This document shows, one piece after another, positions 36,501 to 49,315 of a stretch of 64,000 nucleotides of DNA; the first letter of the stretch is position 1; each line of letters starts with the position of its first letter. Made by a program: the position numbers and the translations under genes. Location of the stretch: assembly GCA_028564675.1 (NCBI GenBank), contig JAOVVO010000064.1, positions 62,001 through 126,000 on the forward strand, read 5' to 3'. The DNA comes from Onchocerca lupi (taxonomy: Eukaryota; Nematoda; Chromadorea; Rhabditida; Onchocercidae). The notes beneath the pieces were generated by a model that had not been told where the DNA came from, ran no database searches, and worked only from the letters and a program-made list of their open reading frames with translations.

Positions 36501-38482
36501 TATTGAAATCGATTTTTGTAATTTTATGATGTGTAATTAGAAATAGATGACGATTGCATAATATTTCCAGCATTTTTCATAACCTAGAATCTATTTATGT
36601 GGAAATAAAAGTATGAATTTACATTGAAAGCTATAATTTCTCATTTCTTTTCCTTATTGATTTTTTTTTCAATTTGAAAAAAAAATGACTCGTATCATTC
36701 ATATTTTTTATCAAAATTATCACTATTCAGATATTATATAGACTATTTGGCTTCCGGTACAGGTAATATCATCTATAATGGTTCATATTACTATCATCGG
36801 CACAGCTCAAGCATGCTAGTTAAGTATGACTTAGAATCGACTAATCAAATACAGATGGATTTGGGCGATATTTCATATCGTGATTGTTCCAGGAAGCCAG
36901 ATCATACATTTGAGGTATGTGTCCATCTCAATAATCAAACTAATATAATATTAATTCTATACTTGCTTTGTGATAATTTCTGGAACTTAAAGATTGCTTT
37001 CTTTCCTCAAAAACTTTACTTGAAAAAAATTAACCAGATGTTCAAATGGAAAGATTTGAAGAAGAAAACAAAAATGTTTTTTTGATCCTTTACAAATTAA
37101 CTTGCTTGATAAAAAAAAAAAAAAAAATTCAAGATATCAACTGAAGGATTATATCTTTTGTTAGCATGGTAACATCAAAAAGCATAATGAATTGATAAGA
37201 CTGATTAGCTGAGAATTCCTTTTGGTTCCTTTTTCAAACCAAAACCGTTTGTTGTTTTCATATATTCTAAATGCTGGCAAGTGATCAAATTCGTTTATAC
37301 CATTCTAATCAATTGTTAGCCAATAAATGCTTATCAACTATTCATATCATTAGTTAAATATTTATGGCATTAATTTGAAGAATTGCGACAAAACGGAGCG
37401 TGACGTATGGTTATATGACCGTCCTCATAATTATGTTGATTATTCGGCTGATGAGAATGGACTTTGGGCAACTTATGTACGATCCGGCATGCAGCATGTT
37501 ACTGTCAGTAAAATTGAGCCGGTAAATTATATCGCATTGAATTTCTGGCCATTTTTTGTTTTATGGCTAAATTTTCTTTTCTTAAATACTTTTTTTTCTA
37601 AATCCTAAATTTGTCCTTTTCGTCCTCCTAATCCATCGTGTACAAATGATAATCTAGTTTTCGATGACGCATAACAATTAGTAAAGATAAACATGGAAAT
37701 TTTCTTCTGTTTCTTAAGATTATAAATTATCAATGATCTGTATAATCTTTATATTGATTTACTTTTATCATTTAGTCTATTATCACAAAAAAAAATCACA
37801 GGTACGTTTTTAGGTTTTAGGTAATGTTCGATTCAGCAATTGCCATATGAAAAATTCTTTCAAATAATTCCCCGAATCTTATTAAAGTTACAATTTTAGG
37901 ACATGCATGTAGTTCGAACGTGGGATATTTATGAATTAAATGCAACAGGTATAGCTGAGACATTCATTATGTGTGGCATATTATATGGCTTAAAAAGTGC
38001 CACAGATCGAGATACTGTTATCAATTTTGCCTATGATTTATTTAGGTAAGTCTATTTGCATTACTGATTTTCGCAGAAATGAATCAGAAAAGAGAATTGA
38101 TTTATCGATCACCTAATGAGTAAACAATTTATAAGGAAAGATATTTATCGATAAATATTCACTTAAGACATTTTGACATTTTGAATTATTTCTTTTAATA
38201 GATTACTTTATTATTTAAATAAGATATAAATAGCCTGTTCTGTTCAAATTTTAATTTTTTTTAGCAAAAATATATAATTGTAGAAATTTAAAAGAAATTC
38301 TCTTCAGAAACAAAACGATAGATGTAAATGTGAAATGGTATAATCCTTACGGTGGTATGACCATGTTACATTACAATCCAATTGATGGACGTTTGTACTT
38401 CTTCGATTCAAAGCGATTATTAAGTGTAAATGTTCGCGTAGAAGGTCAAATCGATCAATTCAAATTTCCGGATTTTGACTAA
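33509..38482 (+). CDS. unc-122: Colmedin: type II membrane collagen-olfactomedin protein (UNC-122/gliomedin-like)
   Basis: Twelve exons: 33509-33610, 33878-34048, 34174-34297, 34543-34623, 34871-34941, 35247-35403, 35675-35767, 36120-36318, 36731-36914, 37381-37521, 37900-38045 and 38308-38482. All junctions are in phase and total 1644 bp (547 residues). Order: short cytoplasmic end, membrane anchor (about residues 8-27, leucine-rich), furin-type site RTRR at 47-50, a cysteine-containing linker, Gly-X-Y triplets from G115 to G160, CNC just after, a Ser/Thr/Pro-rich stalk, then the olfactomedin domain (about 267-547). That domain includes YLASGTGNIIYNGSYYYH, HNYVDYSADENGLWATY and cysteines near 268 and 466 placed for the conserved disulfide. 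Relatives are UNC-122/COF-2 of C. elegans and vertebrate gliomedin, which are shed or cell-surface proteins used in coelomocytes, muscle or synapse/node assembly. The orthologue symbol is inferred from architecture. Confidence 0.94.
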
Positions 38483-38742
38483 TTAATCCTTAAACATTAT
38501 AGAAACATCAACCTATAATATGCCAATTTTCCTCATTTACTTCTGAGTCAAGATTACTGTGGAATATATATCAGTGATATCAATAATAATCGTATCGGAG
38601 GAAGCAAAAGTAGAATATAGCTAGGGATAGCTGGACTGCGGTTCACCAGATATTTCTTCATGATATTCTATGAAGTTGGATATCTTATTCAGTATCAAAA
38701 AACCTGTATTATTAATTCCAGTGCAAGTGGAATTATCATATG

Positions 38743-38748
38743 AATAAA
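38743..38748 (+). promoter_or_regulatory. Poly(A) signal candidate for colmedin
   Basis: AATAAA about 260 nt after the colmedin stop codon, the first perfect hexamer I noticed downstream. Confidence 0.35.
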
Positions 38749-39869
38749 ATAAGGTAGAAATTAGATAAATTAGTGAATCATTAAGAAATGCTTATATTTG
38801 AGCATTTTCGTACTAATATAAAATTACAGTCAGTGATATCCATCCAATCAATGATAGTGACATTTAAAGACAAAATTGATACTAACTTTTAGATGTTTTT
38901 TGAGACAAAGCAAATTTTTGATGTATGTTGCACTTTTATGTAAAAGACGATTGCCTTTTTCATTCCTTGTTGGAATTTCCATTTGAAAGTTTTAAACAAA
39001 GTGTAATGGAGAATGTTTCTAAAATAATACTTGAATTTTGCGAAAAAAAAAATTTGAGAAAATGTCTAAAAGACTAAAATAAATATAAATTCTTCAAATT
39101 ATTTTTTCTATATTTGGGCCTATATATTGACTATTTTTGAAAACTTTAAAGAAAGTTTAGTAGAGAAGCTTACTAAAATAATATTTGAATTTTCTATAAT
39201 AATATTTGAAAAAATAATATTTAATGACTTTCAATGAAAAATTTCATGCTAAGAATAATGAACAAAGTGTCAAGTATTTCATTTGTTATTTTCTTATTTT
39301 CGAATAACTGATTTAAAAAAAAAAAAAAAAAAAATGAAATTCGACACATGTATCTTCTTTCATCGATTTCTTTACTAGAAGCGGCATTCTAAAAATTTTG
39401 AGAGGTTGAAAATAATTAAGAAGCTACACCGAACATAGAAAATTTCATTTTCAAATGTCCAAACTTTTTTTTTTTTTTGGCTTTGAAACGTTTGCTTTGC
39501 TATTGTTAATTTCACAAATTTTGCTTCAAACTTAGTTTTTAAAGAATAATTTTTTACTAATATTTGCTTCTCATTACTTTTTTCTGTATATTCCCTTCGA
39601 CATTTTCTGTTTAATATTTTTCATAATCTTTCACAAAGTGAAATTAGAGAAGTTATAAATTTTATTTTAATGAAAATTTGAACTGAGCTAGTTCAGAACT
39701 CAACTTTAGCTTTTCATGTGATTATTAGAGGTTGCTGTTAATATTTTGCTTATCATTCCTATGGAAAAAAGGAAAGTATTTATTGCTGAAATGAAACAAT
39801 ATAATAATGGTAAATTATTAAGTTATTCATATCATATAGAAATAACAGATCCAGAAACACCTAATAAAT

Positions 39870-40135
39870 TATAATAAATAATGATAAATAAGTTGTAATA
39901 AGTAACAATAAATACGGTTCACAAGAATAGTAATTAAGCAATAATAATAGTAGATACGGTTAGCAATAACAATAGTAACTAATAATAATTATAACAATTA
40001 TAATAATAATAATAATAATAAAAAAGAATAATAAATAGAAATAAATTATAATAAAGAAATTAAAATAAATATTAAATAATAATGAATAAAAATAAAGAAT
40101 ACTGAATAATAATAAATAATAGTGAATGATTAGTC
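39870..40135. repeat. Degenerate AAT/ATA microsatellite block
   Basis: Dominated by ATAATA, AATAAT and TAAATA steps, including uninterrupted AAT repeats near 40000-40020. No coding content. It directly abuts the GC-rich island at 40140-40300. Confidence 0.85.
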
Positions 40136-40139
40136 ATTC

Positions 40140-40300
40140 CTTTGTAACCTTCAACTGGGGTCAATTTCGATTACTCTTGCGCGCCAACAAAGGCACATCA
40201 TCATCACGCGCTAACAAAGGCGCCCTTTTCTGTCATTTTATATAGGAATGTCGACGAGAGCGGTTTAGTGCTCCGACTCGAGTTTGTTTCCCTTTAGTCG
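40140..40300. other. GC-rich island in AT-rich surroundings
   Basis: This roughly 160-bp patch has GCGCGCCAACAAAGGC and a near-copy ACGCGCTAACAAAGGC 28 bp later, then TATATAGG and a run of CG dinucleotides (GTCGACGAGAGCGG, CCGACTCGAG). Composition differs sharply from both flanks. No ORF or RNA gene fold that I can name. It could be a fragment of a mobile element or a compact promoter. Confidence 0.5.
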
Positions 40301-41028
40301 TTTTCTCCTTTTTTATTTTATAAATTTATCATTAGATTTGTTTTATTGATATTATTGATTTTTTACTGTTGCGTAATCTATATAAATAATAATTAATGAT
40401 AAATAATGATAATCATAACTGTGCAAAATTTTGTTAATATTTGCATAGTCTAGTTTATGCTAATTGTTTAGGTGTGGCATTGCTTGAGAAAGTTTGTTTA
40501 AAAAATTTAGTAGCATATAAACTAAATGTATCACGAATTTTAGAACTTAAAGAAGAAAATAATGTATTTTACAAATGATAAATCGGGGGAACATTTTAAA
40601 TGCTTTTATTGGTTTTTACATTTCTAAATAGTCAATAATTTGCCGTGCCATTTGGCATAATTTTTGATTCTCAGCGAATTTTCTGTAAAATTTCAACCAG
40701 TTCCTTTAATTCTGTTTCTAAAGTTTTTTTTCTCAAAACTTAAATCGATATTGTATAGAAATGTTTTTGAAATTGAGGAAATAAGAATATTCTATATTTC
40801 ATTTTAACCCTAAAAATTATAAAGCTTTCTCTTTTTCGGAAGCTTAATCGATGCTGTGGAAAATTGTTACAAAATTGTTTTTTTTTTTTTTTCCGCAAGT
40901 TATTGAAATTAAGAAAATTTGAATAGTACAAGATAAACTATTGCAGCTTCTAGAGGATTACAAATATTTCTAGAGGACTATATATAAATATAAAGTAAGC
41001 ATATCTATATAAAAGTGATGCCTATTCG

Positions 41029-41774
41029 AATATAAGGTTGTGTCAAAATTTGAAAGCAATCGGTGGAGAACTTGCGAAGTTCCGTCTGCGCATTATTATG
41101 ATTCCAATGGATACGCCATTCCAATTGAAGAGATTGCAATTCCCAATTCGATAGACGTTTGCATTCACGATCAAAAGAGCTCAGGGTCAATCCTTAGAAT
41201 TGTCCGGTTTAGATCAATGCGTAAAATTTACGAAAAGAGGCAATTCAAGACACAATTTAATATTAGAATTCAGAAAGATAATCTTTAAATTGCTTGAAGG
41301 AAACATCTGATTATATACTATCATGATTTCGACATTTGTGCGACGCAACTACATTCCCCACAAATCAAAAAACAAACGAATTGCATTCCTCACAAAGCAA
41401 AAAATAAACGAGAAGCTTGGATTGCTCGGGTTATTTATCTAAAAGCATTTGCCTATTCGAATGCAACGCATATGAAAATTTCAAATCAAACGATGGATAT
41501 CTAAAAAAAAATGCGCGTATTCGAATGCAACGTTGTATCAGAATTTCAAAGCAATAGGTTAAGGACTTTTCGATATCCAAGATTGTGAATATAGCTAATG
41601 TGCATGTTTAAGAACTTTCGGAGGTTTTAGATTTTGAACAAACGAACATTAATATTTCTATTTATATGGATTAGCTGGAGCCGGACACGCGAAGCGTGTT
41701 TGGTCTTCATAGATAGTGGATCGATTCCCATGGATAGCTGGATTGACCACGCGAAGCGTGGCTGGGACAGCTAA
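41029..41774 (+). mobile_element. Decayed Helitron, 3' portion (copy B)
   Basis: Plus-strand remnant with a helicase fragment (IPMDTPFQLKRLQFPIR, then RAQGQSLELSGL, about 41095-41215) containing a stop where Leu is expected. It is followed by a 3' tail that matches copy A, two subterminal hairpins (ACACGC-GAA-GCGTGT at 41685-41699 and CCACGC-GAA-GCGTGG at 41747-41761) and a CTAA end at 41771-41774 followed by T. Internal copies of the motif ATTCGAATGCAACG near 41460 and 41520, with a diverged one near 41030, form a short repeat array in the tail. The 5' part is missing. Confidence 0.82.
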
Positions 41775-41834
41775 TATGCTTATATATATTTTATATACAT
41801 GTACCAATATATATGTATTGAACGAATTTGGAAT

Positions 41835-42010
41835 ACATATCATTATCATTATTATCACCAACATTATCATCTATATTCTCATCATTGTCGTCTTCATTAT
41901 TATCAACATTGTCATCATCAGCATTATCATTATTTGCAAATAGTGAGTTAGATAAATTATTTATACATATGTTATTATTATCATCTTTATTACTATCATT
42001 ACTATCATCA
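41835..42010. repeat. ATTATC/ATC-type low-complexity repeat
   Basis: An array of ATTATCATT, CATCATT and related triplet-rich steps just downstream of Helitron copy B. Open frames here are low in complexity and not genes. Confidence 0.8.
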
Positions 42011-43460
42011 AAATTATCATTATTTACAAATGGTAAATTAGATGAAAACTAGGTCAAGTAGTAAATTAGATGTAAGTTAGACGACGATATCTGAATTCAC
42101 TTATGCATATATTATAATTATCACCATTTTCATCGTTATCATTATTATCAACTATGATTAGCTGAAAGTGATTAAGAATGATTAATTCTCATTCATGAAA
42201 TTGATTTGCTTGTTTTGTTTTATAGTAACAATAATTAAATCAACAAGATGCAAACTATTGAATCGATGTCGTAAATGAATTGATAAATTGTATACAACTG
42301 AGCATAGAAAAATTAGAGCAATTACCGCATGACAAGTACCATACACGAAAAACTGAAATTAAAAAATTTGTTTGGATGACAAAGAAGGAAATTAATTGTT
42401 GCATGCAAAGTATGAGAGTCAAAAATAAATTAATTAAGAAACTGAAAATCTAGTATTTAATTGGAAAAATTAAAAGATATGAAGCAAAATCATATTTCTT
42501 ATCTATTTTGAGTAATTATATGCAATCGTAATATTAATTCATATTTAACGTGTCCACATGTATCCATACAAAGAAATTATTGATAACAAAGGAAAGACTT
42601 ATCACGAATTCCAGATTTGAAATAGAAAAAAGAAAATGAAGAAACCTGTGGCCTACAGCCATGCCAAAACCACATTTATCAACAAAAACCATTGTCAACA
42701 GAACTTGCAAGATTAGCGCCACAAATGAATTCAGGCCAAATATCAATCCATAACTTACACTCACGATCTTTTTAGCCAAATTTCATCTGAAATAATATTG
42801 AAAATCCATTCGTCTTTACAATATCACGATAAATCATAATAATTGCTATTATGTTTGTCATTTAGCTATTGAAACTTTTTTCTAAAATCGTCTAATATGC
42901 TTAGCTTGTTCATTGGTATATTTCTCATACCACACAATCTTCATTTCAAACCTTAGCAGTGATTCTTGAGATAATATGTGGTAATAATTATGGCCATAAT
43001 CATGATTATGGGATATATCTGGTTGTAATACGATTATTGGAAAATTTGTTTGTCGAAGTACGGAAAAAAAACAATTTTAATCTCAGAACATTCAGTTAAA
43101 TTTGGCGAAATAAATTTAAGACATACTGTGCGATAGTTATCATCACTTGATAGAGCGTACGGTAACAAATATAACAGATATACATCACGTTATCATTCGA
43201 GCTTGGCTTAACGTCAACAGCAAATCACAATCAATGCTTGATATTAGTACCAAAGCGATTTCGCCCCATTTGTCTCAATCGATTGATATAATATTCATCA
43301 ATATTATCGCTATTGCAGTGTGATAAAATAAATCTATTGCGAGCGAAAGACTTATACTTTAACTCAACATTTGGTTCATTCCACAGCGCCAATTCTGTTT
43401 ACAAAAAATGGCCCGCGTGAAGCATACATTCAATGTCAACGTGTCATTCAATCAAGCAAG

Positions 43461-43547
43461 ATGTCATACTCATTGAAAGTTTCAGAATAGGTTGAAGACA
43501 TTTCGTCCCACAATTCCTCTAATCATTCGCTTTATCGAATGTAACAG
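43461..43547 (-). repeat. Second copy of the 85-bp dispersed element
   Basis: Reverse complement of 3428-3512: GTGGGACGAAATGTCTTCAA, and CATTCGATAAAGCGAATGAT read on the minus strand. About six differences over 85 bp by eye. It lies inside the SLC19 remnant and lacks the 45-bp direct repeats that flank the first copy. Confidence 0.8.
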
Positions 43548-44004
43548 TTTCACTGTGTACTCCATCTACTTCATTAGTGCCTTAATTAAAGCTAGTTGCC
43601 CAAGTTCCGCGATTTCTTATTGGAAATACACAGTCATCCACTAGATTTGATCTCGACATTTTTGGAACTCTTAGGTTTATTAATTATGAAAATACTGATG
43701 AAATATACAATTAATTTCGAACGGAATTGCTCCAACTATGGAAAAAGGACACGATAAAATTGAAGAAGTTCTAAAAATGACGCGTGGCTTATTTCAAATG
43801 ATTCTTTAATTTATAAAATATTTAAAATGCTTACCATAAGCTGTGTAACTTGCTTCTGCGAAACCATTAAGCGTCGTTTCCTCTTTTTGCACTTCGTCCC
43901 ATAATGTTTGTGAGTAGGTGCTTACCCTGAAAATGAACTAAGAAATAAAACTTAATGAAATAATTAAAAAAACTTGAAATATGCAAATTTTGCTTATCAT
44001 TTCA

Positions 44005-45495
44005 AGCTTATCTATTTAAATAAAAATTTAAATATTAATTTGTTGAAAACCTCAAATCTTCGAAAATTTTTACCGATTGTTTTGAAATTTTGATACCATG
44101 TTGCATTCGGATACACGCATGTTTTTATACATGTTTCTTCCACTTAACCGCACTGATCAGCGTTGCTGTGGCTCAGTGTGGTTAAGTGGAAAAGAGGAAG
44201 AGCACGTTTCTAATATGTTTCACAGTGCTTGTGGATGAACAATATTTTTCGTTGTTCCATGCCTCTATAGATATAGAGATTGTCTGGTTTGCCATTTTAG
44301 AACACGCAACAATGTCCATATGAGAAATAATCTATGTCTAGATTTAAACCGCGAAATTCTTAAGGTTGGCTCTAAGCTTTGTTGTGATGATTGCAAACGC
44401 CAATTGAATTATGAATTGCAATTAATTAAAATGGCATATCCGTGATATCAGAGAAATGCGAGGAATAAGGGCATGAAAATCCTTTCAAATTGCTGCTTTT
44501 ACGACGTTGCTCATTAATATTTTTTACTGCAAGTCGCGTGTAGTTGCACAGTTTTGGCTGGTTGATATTTCGCAAAATTATTGGCAACCGATTTTTAATT
44601 GCAGCACGTGTGGTAGCATCCCTGGCAGTGCGAATGAATTCAGATATTGGATAATTAATCGCATCACCTGAACAATGTTGACGGGCTTGAATATGACTGC
44701 TACGTTTTAGATGTTAGACTGAATAATATTGATAGGTTCGTAGACATTTTTGTTCTTGGCCGCAAGAATAGCTAGTCGTGATTCTTATAATTGATTTGAA
44801 TATTGGAAAATATTTTCAACCAATTCTTCTTTTGATGCACCAAATTGCAAAAGTTATGAGAGAACGAAATTCTCCTGAGGTCAGGTCAATCGGCGTCTTT
44901 CCGTTCCCAATTTCCAGCAATTGATGTAAAACTATTCCAGCTGATCGATCGTTCTGCAGCTGGACTCGCATATTTTTAGTTAATTTTAACATCTTTATGC
45001 ATCGTAGAAGCATCAATCTAGGATCTTTCAAACGTGAAGATGTCCTCATTCCTCGCATTCCTATGATTCCAATGGATATGCCATTTATGCCATTTAAATT
45101 TAAGAGATTGCAATCCTCAATTCGATTGGCATTTGTAATCATCATCAACAAAACCCAAAACCAATTTACATCTAGAGGCGGATTGTTTCTTACCTGGACA
45201 ATTATATGTTGCGCGTTCTAGAACTAGCACTATATTTACACAGATAATGGAATAAAAAAGGTTTTGTTTACTCATAAGCATTATGAGATTAAATATATTA
45301 GGAAAGTCACTTTCTCTTTTCTTTCTTTTCCAGTTAACCAAACTCATCAACGGGTGAATATAAAAAAGTATATGAAAATATGTACGTATTTGAATGCAAC
45401 GTTGTGTCAAAATTTCAAAGCAATCAGCAAAAACTTTCGGGGATTTATGATTTTGAATAAACGAACATTTACACTTTTATTCATACAGACTAGCT
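44005..45495. mobile_element. Composite head-to-head Helitron remnant (copy C)
   Basis: The left part (about 44005-44997) is in minus orientation, with the 3' tail at the left and helicase text LTKNMRVQLQNDRSAGI then LLEIGNGKTPID at the right. The right part (about 45000-45495) is in plus orientation, with DVLIPRIPMIPMDMPF, RLQSSIRLAF and INKTQNQ followed by a plus-oriented 3' tail ending near GACTAGCTA. The two tails form an outer inverted repeat of at least 120 bp. Neither side keeps the GC-rich terminal hairpin. Frameshifts are present in both halves. It lies within the SLC19 remnant. Confidence 0.8.
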
Positions 45496-47463
45496 ATACG
45501 ATGTGATAATAACACCATCAATTTATTTGCATATCAAATGCATTTATTTGTTCAGCAGTCAAATTTATTTTTGTTATATACATGACAACTATAGTTTGCT
45601 ACCCATAGAAGGAAGAATCTTTCAGAGTGTAAAATATCAACAATAAATTAACACATTTCCAATGAATCTTACCTGTGCCCATCAAAGTGACCATTTTCGT
45701 ACAAATTTAATCGCATAAATTTGTTTTAAATGCGAGAAAATTTTTTGGATGCGGTATTTAACATATTGCAAATAAGGCACATTAAACTGTTTCATATCTA
45801 AAAATCACTTTATTTTCTAATTTTAATCATGTGGAAATAATTTTAAATGAAATTTGATCTAAAAATTTCATCGGCGTTATTCAGATATTTAAAGAAAATG
45901 CTGACTAACTGAGCGACATATTGAATATTATTATCGAAAAATAGACGGCAACTGATTAAAAATCGAAAAATTTTACACATAAAACTACTTAAAATTGAGT
46001 TATTCAATCAATTAATTGATAAAATATTGGAAGAAACCAAACCTTTATTACTTTTTATCCTTTCAAACAATGAATTCTATTGCACCGGTGGTAAATAAAT
46101 TCCACTTATGAATGCAATGATAAGTGAAATAAGTGCAAACTTTTATAGTTAAATAAGTACCAATATTAATATATAATTGCTTGACTTAATAAATAGCTAA
46201 ATATTCGTCCAGTCATTGATGATGCTCGTGTCCATGATGCTAATATTTCAAGTGAAATTTGTAATAATAATAATAAAATTTTAATAGATTAAAAAAATTT
46301 CTTTTAGACAAAATTAATCATTTATTTTATTTTTGTTCTTGTTTCCCTTTCTTTTTTTATTTCCAAAGAGATAAAAATAAAAAACTTTAATTTAATATTG
46401 AGCTTTAAAGAACTTGATAAAATTTAAATTAAAGAATTAAAGATAGCCTTACCGTTATATTCATCTTTTGTAACTTTTGCATAAATATATGAATAAAATG
46501 CAATTTCAATTGCGGTTGCAATACCATAAGCAGCCATTTTAATTTCTGGCAAAAAAACACCAGTACCAAGTACCAATAAAATTCTGTAACGAAAATTTGA
46601 AATGATAATTTAATTTCGAAATGAAAAATTTCGTCATTTTTGAAAAAAAAGTGTGTATAAAAATTATGTTTATATATTGTATTTCACGTGCTAATTATTT
46701 CATTACGAATAATATGGGCTGGATAAATTTTTACACGAAACTTCGATTTGAAATTTTTCGAAAAAACTGAAATGATATTTTAAAGTAAATTTACTAAAAA
46801 ATCATACAACCAATGCTTTCTAAAATTAGAATAGGCTTATAAAGAAGCAAATCAGTTGATAAAAATTTTGGAATAAGAGTAATCAAATAGCTATATGTCC
46901 AATATGGAAATATCTAAAATGGATTTTATACTAGGCATGTCGGAAATGGTTAACTGGATTTGATCAATAATGATATAACAATTAATTAATAACTATGAGG
47001 TAAAATCTTTTCAATCGTTTTACAATCTAAGCCAATTATTAACTAATACAATCATCACAATCAGTTGGTTAAGTTTTTTTTCTTGCTTTTTTAACAGCTG
47101 TTAAATATTAAGTTTGATCTTTCTAAATTATTTAATTCTTTTTGTCCTGAGCTCTTTCATACTTTCCAACTATATTTTACATAATTAAAAATGAATTTAT
47201 GAACAATGCTCCTATAATCTTTGCTCAATGAAATGATCATTAATGTTTGATCAAATTATTTCGAACAATTAATTACATCATTATGGAATAATTTGAAAGA
47301 ATTTTAACAAGAAAAATTAACAATGACATACTTCACCATTGAGTTGTTTTTCGGTGAGATTCAAAAAATCAGTTTGATATTTGCATAAAAATAGTCTACC
47401 CGGTTTGAAATCTTCGAGAAATCCATAAAGTATCAACAATAAGCAAAATAAATTCCATGACAT

Positions 47464-49163
47464 ATTTGTTTTGCTTATATTTCAGAAAATTGAGAGCAAT
47501 TATTCGTTGATAATGACTCTCAAATATCTTAAAAGCAATTCTGATTTATTTGTAATTAAGTGGATTCAGAAGCAGGATATCATAGTTATCCAAGGAATTA
47601 GAAAGATAAGTAATACAATTCGCGAAGATTATCAAAAAACAAGCTGTGCATAATAGATATTATCAAATTTAATTTGAAACCTAGAAATATTTGACGTTTT
47701 ACGTGAATTGATTGTAAACATTTCAATAAGTCTTAAGAAAAATGCCGAAATTTTATTAGTATTTCATGTAACAAGCTCGAACCTATTTGCAGTTACAAAA
47801 TCAGAATTAGAATCTAAAAAATTCTATCAATTCATATTTCGAAAGGGTTGTTTTGAAAATAGTGCATAAAATATTTGTATTAATTAATTTCGATATTTGA
47901 ATCTATTGATGACTAAATTGGATGAAAGTATGAAATTTCATTAAAAATTACTGATATTACTGATATATATTAAAGAATTCTTAAAATTATCAAAATTCCA
48001 ATTGCAAATAAATTCATTTATAAATCAATAATTATTAAAATTATTTAAAATTCACATTTCCGTTTCAGCATTTTAAAATTAATATAAATATAATGAATAG
48101 CACTAGCATGAAAATTTGGCTGAAACATAGATTGTAAAATATTTCTAAAAATTAACGAAATATGCGTGAAATAAATATTTTTCAATCGATGATAAAACGA
48201 AAATGGAATGAACAATTTTAATGGTTCACAAAATAAAACAAGAAATGTTTATTTTTGATCGTTAATAAAATAAAAATAAAATGAATATTTTTAGTTTTAA
48301 CAAAGCAGGATTTGAAATGAATACTTTAAATCATTAACGATGAAATGATCAATAGAAATTTCTATTATCCATTTGATCATCGATATGAATTGCATATCTA
48401 TTCAACTATTGATAAACAAGAATATCATTCTTTTGAAATAATTTCTATATCGTATTTTGCTGATTGGATAAAATCCATGGACAAATTGCTTTGCAAATAA
48501 TCAAATTAGCTAATGAAAAAGTCGCATAAACACAAAGGAATTAGAATATTAAGTGTCAATCAATTAGAACAATTTTGCGTTTTATTTGTTTATTGCATTC
48601 GACAATTTCTTGATAATTTTTTATAATCTTCTTAGATTAGATCTGACAAAATGATATGACGATCTGAAAGTCTGAAAAAAATTGTCTTAATCCATAATTG
48701 AAATTTTATCCAGCGAAAAGTTTAAAATAAATGATATCAATCTGAAAGGTGTTCATTATAATTAGACAATTAACAATTTAAGATTAAAAATCCAATTAAT
48801 GGTGCATTATAATAATTATTAAAAAAAGTATTATAAAATACTTTGATGATTATACGATTATTGTCGTTGAAGAATTCGAGACCGTCAATTGATTTCGAGA
48901 ATTCCTTGGAGTATGAATTTCACGAATTTTTTTAAAAAAATTTTTTTCAACGTTTAAGCTTTCTTGCATTATTAGACAAATGAGCGCTTAAATTCCGTAA
49001 AATATGCATAAATATTTGCATATTTTGTCGTGGAAGAAACTAATAAAACTTTTTTTTTGTAACTAATTAGCAAGCAATTAATAACGACTACTGAGAAAGG
49101 AAAAACATTAAATGTACTTAAATGACAACGATGGGAGCAGAAAAGTAATTTTACTGCCAAGTG

Positions 49164-49196
<33 letters not shown>

Positions 49197-49315
49197 ATCT
49201 ATTATTAATTGCCTATTAAAAAATCTTAAATTGTATAAAATTGTAATTTTTGGCAAAAGTTATGCAAATGTGAGGGTAAGAAAAAATATTTATATAAGTA
49301 AAAAAGGTCAACTGA
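47464..49315. other. AT-rich non-coding stretch
   Basis: No gene recognised on either strand. An A run of about 29 lies near 49168-49195. Confidence 0.5.

Larger units (their letters stand above)
42646..47463 (-). pseudogene. SLC19-family folate/thiamine transporter, probably broken
   Basis: SLC19 proteins are twelve-helix plasma-membrane carriers for reduced folates or thiamine. Minus-strand exon-like pieces: 47463-47332 (MSWNLFCLLLILYGFLEDFK, then LNLTEKQLNGE), 46913-46811 (IFPYWTYSYLITLIPKFLST), about 46588-46453 (ILLVLGTGVFLPEIKMAAYG, EIAFYSYIYAKV), about 43926-43836 (SQTLWDEVQKEE, NGFAEASYTAYG) and about 42777-42646 (SYGLIFGLNSFVALILQVLL). These match helices 1-3 and 8-11 in order. Helices 4-7 and 12 were not found. 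Joining piece 2 to piece 3 gives either a frameshift or a TAA, and the last piece has a TGA directly behind its only good acceptor. A composite Helitron remnant (44005-45495) sits where the missing central exons should be. A functional gene with unusual exons remains possible. Confidence 0.78.

Noticed and set aside
45672..45720. Exon-like stretch on the minus strand reading MRLNLYENGHFDGH before a GTAAGA donor
   Set aside because: It looks like a small coding exon, but it matches no part of SLC19 or the Helitron helicase and has no partner exon, so it is too short to call.
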